DNA from: Kaiparowitsia implicata GSE-PSE-MK54-09C
Lineage (GTDB): Bacteria; Cyanobacteriota; Cyanobacteriia; Elainellales; Elainellaceae
Direction: 5' to 3'
Length of the DNA: 64,000 nt
Assembly: GCA_019359435.1 (NCBI GenBank)
Contig: JAHHHI010000059.1
Location: 1 to 64,000 of the forward strand
A program made the position numbers and the translations under genes. Shown piece after piece: positions 59,922 to 64,000 of the stretch (position 1 is its first letter; every line of letters starts with the position of its first letter). The notes beneath the pieces are model-generated. The model was not told the DNA's origin, made no database searches, and saw nothing but the letters and a program-made list of their open reading frames with translations.

Positions 59922-60434
59922 AGCGCCACCCCTCGGAGTTAATGATCAATAGGGCGATCGCCCAAGGCTAGGGTCGTTGTGACATCTGCCTTTGGGGCGG
60001 ATGTCACGCGATGAGCAGACCCACAGATCCTACAAACCACACTGATATGCTCAGTCGGGCGATCGCCCCATTGAATTTAAATTTGTTTCGATATATTTAT
60101 AATCTTCCCTTTGCAGTAAACCCTCAAACGGGGCGGGCCTATCTTGGCTGATGATTTTTCTGAGGAGTTTCAGTAATCGCTGTGCTCCATATCGCATTTG
60201 ATCGTGCAGTTTTAGCGTCATTAGAGCTAGGGGCTGTCATCAATTAGCCTCTGATATCCCAGAAATCAACCGTCACAGCCCCTAGCCTGGTTTTTGGGTC
60301 GGGCGTGGCAACGCTCATAGCATCAGGCGTTTGGTTAGAATTGATGACACGCCCTAGGGGCATGGGTAAAACCGCCGCTAGGATTTTACTGCGAACCGCA
60401 GCAATACTATCGCTGCGGTTCGAGCGCGATGTAA
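59922..60434. other. Intergenic region with hairpin and MITE-like element copy 2
   Basis: About 0.5 kb. Contains a stem at 59979-60007 (GTGACATCTGCC / GGCGGATGTCAC, with one U-G pair on the plus strand) and family 2 element copy 2. No gene. Confidence 0.5.
60230..60354. mobile_element. MITE-like element, family 2, copy 2
   Basis: 125 bp, inverted relative to the copy at 35633-35760 and about 90% identical by eye, with small indels in the middle A-rich part. Ends GGGGCTGTCATCAATT and its partner are flanked by TA. No ORF. Confidence 0.8.
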
Positions 60435-61361
60435 TTACGTGCCATGCACTGTTTGATATTCCTCATATCGCCGCCCCATCAACCCAGAAATTAGCCCTGC
60501 CCCACGCGACACCTGCAGCAGAGCCTCTACAAATAGCGAGCGATTTAATACACTGAACGGCAGCAGCAGCAGCCCTAACAGAATGCGACCACACCCGGTC
60601 AAAAACCGTCGTGGCATGACCTGCATGGGAGGAGACACCTCCATTTCACACAGGCTGTAGGTGCTATAGGCGCGATAGTGGCGCTGCACCATCCAGCTTA
60701 GCGTTAGGCGGCTAGCGGGAATCCACTCATTCACCACGGCTTCATCGGCCCAGACAAACCGATATCCGGCCTGGTGCAGGCGCATAAACAAGTGCGTATC
60801 TTCGCCACCTGTGGTCGCAAAGCGGTCATCAAAGGGTGGATCAAACTGGGTGAAGATGTCGGCTCGAATCAGGACGTTATTGGTGGCAGCGATGGTAAGC
60901 GGGTGCCCTGTGGGGTGCCGCGTGATGCCAAAGACTTTGCTGGTCGCGATCCACTCAGGCACTTGATCGGTCATGTAGTGCGGGAGGGATGGTCCCCATA
61001 CGACATCAGCGGTGTAGGTGTCTTGTACGGTCAGCAATACATCTAGCCACTCGGGTACGGGTACTTCGTCATCATCAATGAAGGCGACAAAATCGGCGGT
61101 TTTGGGAACGGTGGCGATCGCCCGATTCCGCCCGTAGGAAATGCCGCGCCGCTGCTCTACGACATAGGTCAGCGACCAGCGAAAATTAGGGCGCATCTCA
61201 TCGCAGATCGCCCGCGTCGCATCAGCCCCTTCGTTATCAACAATAATGACCGAGATATCTGGGCAAGCCCTCTGCTCAAAGGTCAGGGCATTCAACCCCT
61301 CTAACAGCCGCTGCAACCCGTCTGGGCGCTTATAGGTCAAGGCACATACTGCAATATGCAT
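60435..61361 (-). CDS. Family 2 glycosyltransferase
   Basis: 308 residues, GT-A fold. MHIAVCALTYKRPDGL starts the protein; VIIVDNEGAD and the metal-binding FIDDDEVP follow, then GGEDTHLFMRL in the acceptor region. One or two C-terminal hydrophobic segments (about 245-270) suggest membrane association. It is followed by another family 2 enzyme 350 bp upstream on the same strand. Probably surface polysaccharide; sugar unknown. Confidence 0.9.
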   Translation of the reverse strand: MHIAVCALTYKRPDGLQRLLEGLNALTFEQRACPDISVIIVDNEGADATRAICDEMRPNFRWSLTYVVEQRRGISYGRNRAIATVPKTADFVAFIDDDEVPVPEWLDVLLTVQDTYTADVVWGPSLPHYMTDQVPEWIATSKVFGITRHPTGHPLTIAATNNVLIRADIFTQFDPPFDDRFATTGGEDTHLFMRLHQAGYRFVWADEAVVNEWIPASRLTLSWMVQRHYRAYSTYSLCEMEVSPPMQVMPRRFLTGCGRILLGLLLLPFSVLNRSLFVEALLQVSRGAGLISGLMGRRYEEYQTVHGT

Positions 61362-61713
61362 TAAAACTTTCCCCCAGATCCGAACTGTATGCTGTAGTCA
61401 CGTAACTTAGGCTTTGCGATGTTAGGGATCTAGCGGGGCTCCCCTAATAACGCTGCTATTGAGTAGCCTGCTCTACTTAAAACTCAGACTAAAGGGGGCT
61501 ATAGAGCAGGCTCTGCAATACCAGGCTCTGTAATACAGAGTAGAACGCTCAGCGTTTGACGTTTGTTGGGCTACTCACTGGCTGCAAGTTCGCCATTCCA
61601 TCTGCTCCATTCCATCTGATTGTTAAGTATCATTTGACAGCCCTGAGTATCTAAATATACTAGAGTGATGAGCTGCTCTGTAGGTGCGCTATGCCCGTAG
61701 TCGCCAGAGCCTA
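61362..61713. other. Intergenic region between glycosyltransferase genes
   Basis: 352 bp, no gene. Contains imperfect repeats around 61470-61540 (CAGGCTCTG twice). Likely holds the promoter of the gene at 60435-61361. Confidence 0.4.
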
Positions 61714-62784
61714 TCAGGTCGTGAGAGCGCGAACTCGTTTAACAATGCTGTCAATCCACGCGGGGCGAGAGGATGACGCCATTAACCAGGCGATCGCTGG
61801 CTCAGTCAGCGGCTTGGGCATTAGCCCCACCCAAAAGAACCACACTGTCAACACCAGCTTGCGGGACGAGGCATACCCTGAGTATCGCCAGACTGCTAGG
61901 CTGCCCCGGTAGGCTAGCCTTAGGCCCGAATCGGTGGGGCTAGGGTGCAAAGATGGCTCTAGCCGCAGCGATGCGATGCGAGACATCAGGTGCAGATAGT
62001 CGCGATCGCCCAAGTCTTGTGCAGGCTGATGCCCCTGCTTCTCAGCTTGGAGTGCCAGATAGCGATACTTTTGGAACTCATGCTCAATCGACTTCCGAAA
62101 CCGTTCTACAGGAATGGAATCGCTCGCAAATGCCCACATATTGTTGCCATGCTTGCGATAGGCCCCTAATGGTGTTTCTACGACTGCCAGCTCGCCATAG
62201 AAGGGCACTACTGTTACCAAATACCCATCAGCCGACATAGGGAAGTCTTGAGCGGGAATCGGCAACACCTGCTTTAGGGCGTGGCGGCTAAAGGCCAACC
62301 CGCTGGTCACGGTTGTGCCATAGCGACCGCGCTCCAATAGCTGCGGCAGCACGTTCCCGCTATCGAGCGGGCGCTCCCGCACGGGATGCAGCTCTAGAAA
62401 CTGGCCGACCTCATCGACCAACTCTAGGCGGTATTGCACTAGGGCGATCGCCGGATTCCACGCGGCAACCACCTGCTCGGCTGTTTCAGGAAACAGATAG
62501 TCATCGGCGTCTAGAAAAATCAACAGATCGCCCTGACTCATCTCGTATCCGGCGTTCATTGCAGAGGCTTGCCCACCGTTTTGCTTTAGGAGAGGAGTGA
62601 TCTGTGACCCATAGTGGGTAATCACATCTTTAGATTGGTCGGTAGAGCCGTCATCGACCACAATCACTTCGGTTTTAGGATAAGTCTGCGCCAGAGCGCT
62701 GTCGATTGACTGTTTCAGAAACCGCTCATAATTGTAATTGTTGATGATGACGCTCACCATGGGCTGGTTCACTGCTGGCTCCAT
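61714..62784 (-). CDS. Family 2 glycosyltransferase
   Basis: 356 residues, GT-A fold: VSVIINNYNYERFL, VVDDGSTD and the DXD motif LDADDYLFPE. The region GYLVTVVPFYGELAVV and the helical tail (about 260-350) are as in enzymes that decorate extracellular polysaccharides. No clear membrane helix except a short hydrophobic stretch near the end. The frame starts MEPAVNQPMVSV. Confidence 0.9.
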   Translation of the reverse strand: MEPAVNQPMVSVIINNYNYERFLKQSIDSALAQTYPKTEVIVVDDGSTDQSKDVITHYGSQITPLLKQNGGQASAMNAGYEMSQGDLLIFLDADDYLFPETAEQVVAAWNPAIALVQYRLELVDEVGQFLELHPVRERPLDSGNVLPQLLERGRYGTTVTSGLAFSRHALKQVLPIPAQDFPMSADGYLVTVVPFYGELAVVETPLGAYRKHGNNMWAFASDSIPVERFRKSIEHEFQKYRYLALQAEKQGHQPAQDLGDRDYLHLMSRIASLRLEPSLHPSPTDSGLRLAYRGSLAVWRYSGYASSRKLVLTVWFFWVGLMPKPLTEPAIAWLMASSSRPAWIDSIVKRVRALTT

Positions 62785-64000
62785 CCCGACTCCTCCAAGT
62801 GACGATTGCCGTAACCCTGAATCTAAATGCCTGACTAAATCCTGGCCAAATCTTGATTGGTAACTCTATCGACTGGTAAATGCGTAAGGGCGATCGCCTC
62901 CTTCTGTCGCTGATAGACTTGCTGCCGATGGCGGTAGCAGAGCGCACAGGCTATAGGAGAGGGGTCGCAGAGTGCGGCTGTCCTCAGCCGTGAGGTTCAG
63001 CGTGCCTATCCATTAACCTTGCGGCAAACCCCCAACTCAGAGTCCCAGATCTCGGTTGGATGTAATTTTGGAGTCTCATCGCTGAACCATAATGCGGCTC
63101 CGCATAAGACCTAACCCAGAGCAGATCTGACTCAAAAGAGAGTGATGGACAGTTAGTGCTTTCCCCTCCAGTGTCTTAGTAATTTCCTGGATTGGACGTG
63201 AAGATATGCTGAAGTGTGCCCTGGGTTCCGTGATATTTCGGTATATCCCCTGACGCCCTTTAGGAAGATTGCTGTAGTGATAGAGTCTGGGATCTGAGCT
63301 GTGGGGCTATTCCGCAAGCCTAAGGCTGTTGAACCCAGGCTGTGCTCGGTGCTCGAACTTCCAAATGCTCGACGGTGTAAAACTATCCTGGCTCAGAAAT
63401 TTCGAGTTTGAGATCGAGCATCTTGGACTATAGAGTGTGAACCGATTATGAAGGACGGAGAAGGACTGAATTAACTGATTGTGAAACGTGATCTTGCAAT
63501 GGGGCGATCGCACCAATTGCACTGTTCTAGATCAGCTCTAGATCAGCGGCTCGCTCAAGGAGCTTTATCATTTGATTATTGCTTTGCAGGGAATTCGTTG
63601 CGTGATGTTCACGAGGTGTCGCCTGTAGCTGTGCCACACTCAAAACGGTAGTAAAGGATCTTGGCTGCAAGCTTGCCATGCTGCTGACTGGATTCACGTC
63701 ACGAATTCTCGCTGACGCTCTGGCTGATGGAGTGAATAAGAATGAGAAAGAATGGGGTAATCCGATCCGCTGATGGAAGCGCCCTAGGGCAGTGATAGGG
63801 CATCTAGGCTGATAGATCTTGAGCGGATAGATCTCGAATAGATCTTGAGCGGATAGATATGGGTATTGGGGTTGGGTTTAGGTCGTGGGTTAAGTCTAGA
63901 CCGGGGGCATCCTCACATTGCGTGCAAGCATACGGTCTATTAAGGGTTGAGCAAGATGCTAACGGGTGGCAGCAACGGCGATATGGACTATACCGAAGGT
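62785..64000. other. Gene-free right end of window
   Basis: 1.2 kb with only short chance ORFs. Around 63813-63858 a 20-bp sequence (ATAGATCTTGAGCGGATAGA) occurs twice. I see no tRNA, terminator or conserved protein here. Part of a promoter for a gene right of the window is possible. Confidence 0.5.

Overview
The window comes from a cyanobacterium. The evidence is dense HIP1 octamers (GCGATCGC) throughout, genes for photosystem I (psaF, psaJ, ycf3), the cytochrome b6f complex (petG and a Ccb assembly factor), magnesium chelatase (chlI) and cytochrome cM, and several families found mainly in cyanobacteria and plastids (UPF0367, DUF6679, DUF6816-type). The genus cannot be fixed from the sequence.

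Layout. 1-7413 is one end of a very large CRISPR array: 105 repeats of 35 bp by hand count, with no cas gene in the window. The decayed terminal repeat lies at the right, so the leader lies off the left edge. The rest is a mosaic of short housekeeping transcription units on both strands: envelope, b6f assembly and chlorophyll (7.5-12 kb); dapB and clpC (12-16 kb); petG/cytM and an OmpR-type regulator (17-19 kb); a large unknown membrane protein, a DegT aminotransferase, an amino-acid binding protein, prmA, a Ca2+/cation antiporter and leuB (19-28 kb); RqcH, psaF-psaJ and tsaD (28-33 kb); UPF0367 with an ECF-type ATPase, an NYN RNase, tRNA-Asn, a class V aminotransferase and a GT39-like membrane enzyme (34-39 kb); thioredoxin, fabG, a Crp-type regulator, DUF6679 and gnd (39-44.5 kb); a TIGR04283 glycosyltransferase, DUF547, rhodanese and HDAC-like group (45.6-48.6 kb); a Ctp protease, mutL, ycf3, gatC and an MFS transporter (50-58 kb); and an alpha-amylase with two family 2 glycosyltransferases (58-62.8 kb). 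The last 1.2 kb shows no gene.

The most unusual content is in the intergenic DNA. Four full copies of a 122-124 bp element (18.1, 22.8, 42.7 and 44.8 kb) carry two long hairpins that share one arm sequence. They have imperfect terminal inverted repeats. Three copies have exact 7-bp target duplications, and the fourth has a near-duplication. Both stems differ between copies by paired, compensating substitutions. A truncated copy directly abuts the decayed last CRISPR repeat, and a hairpin-less relic may lie at 10.5 kb. A second MITE-like family (about 125-128 bp, TA-flanked) occurs at 35.6 and 60.2 kb. Eleven 13-bp direct repeats lie upstream of fabG, and several perfect palindromes lie between genes.

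Limits: all calls come from reading the sequence and remembered family motifs. No database search, folding or promoter prediction was run. Counts and pairings were made by hand.
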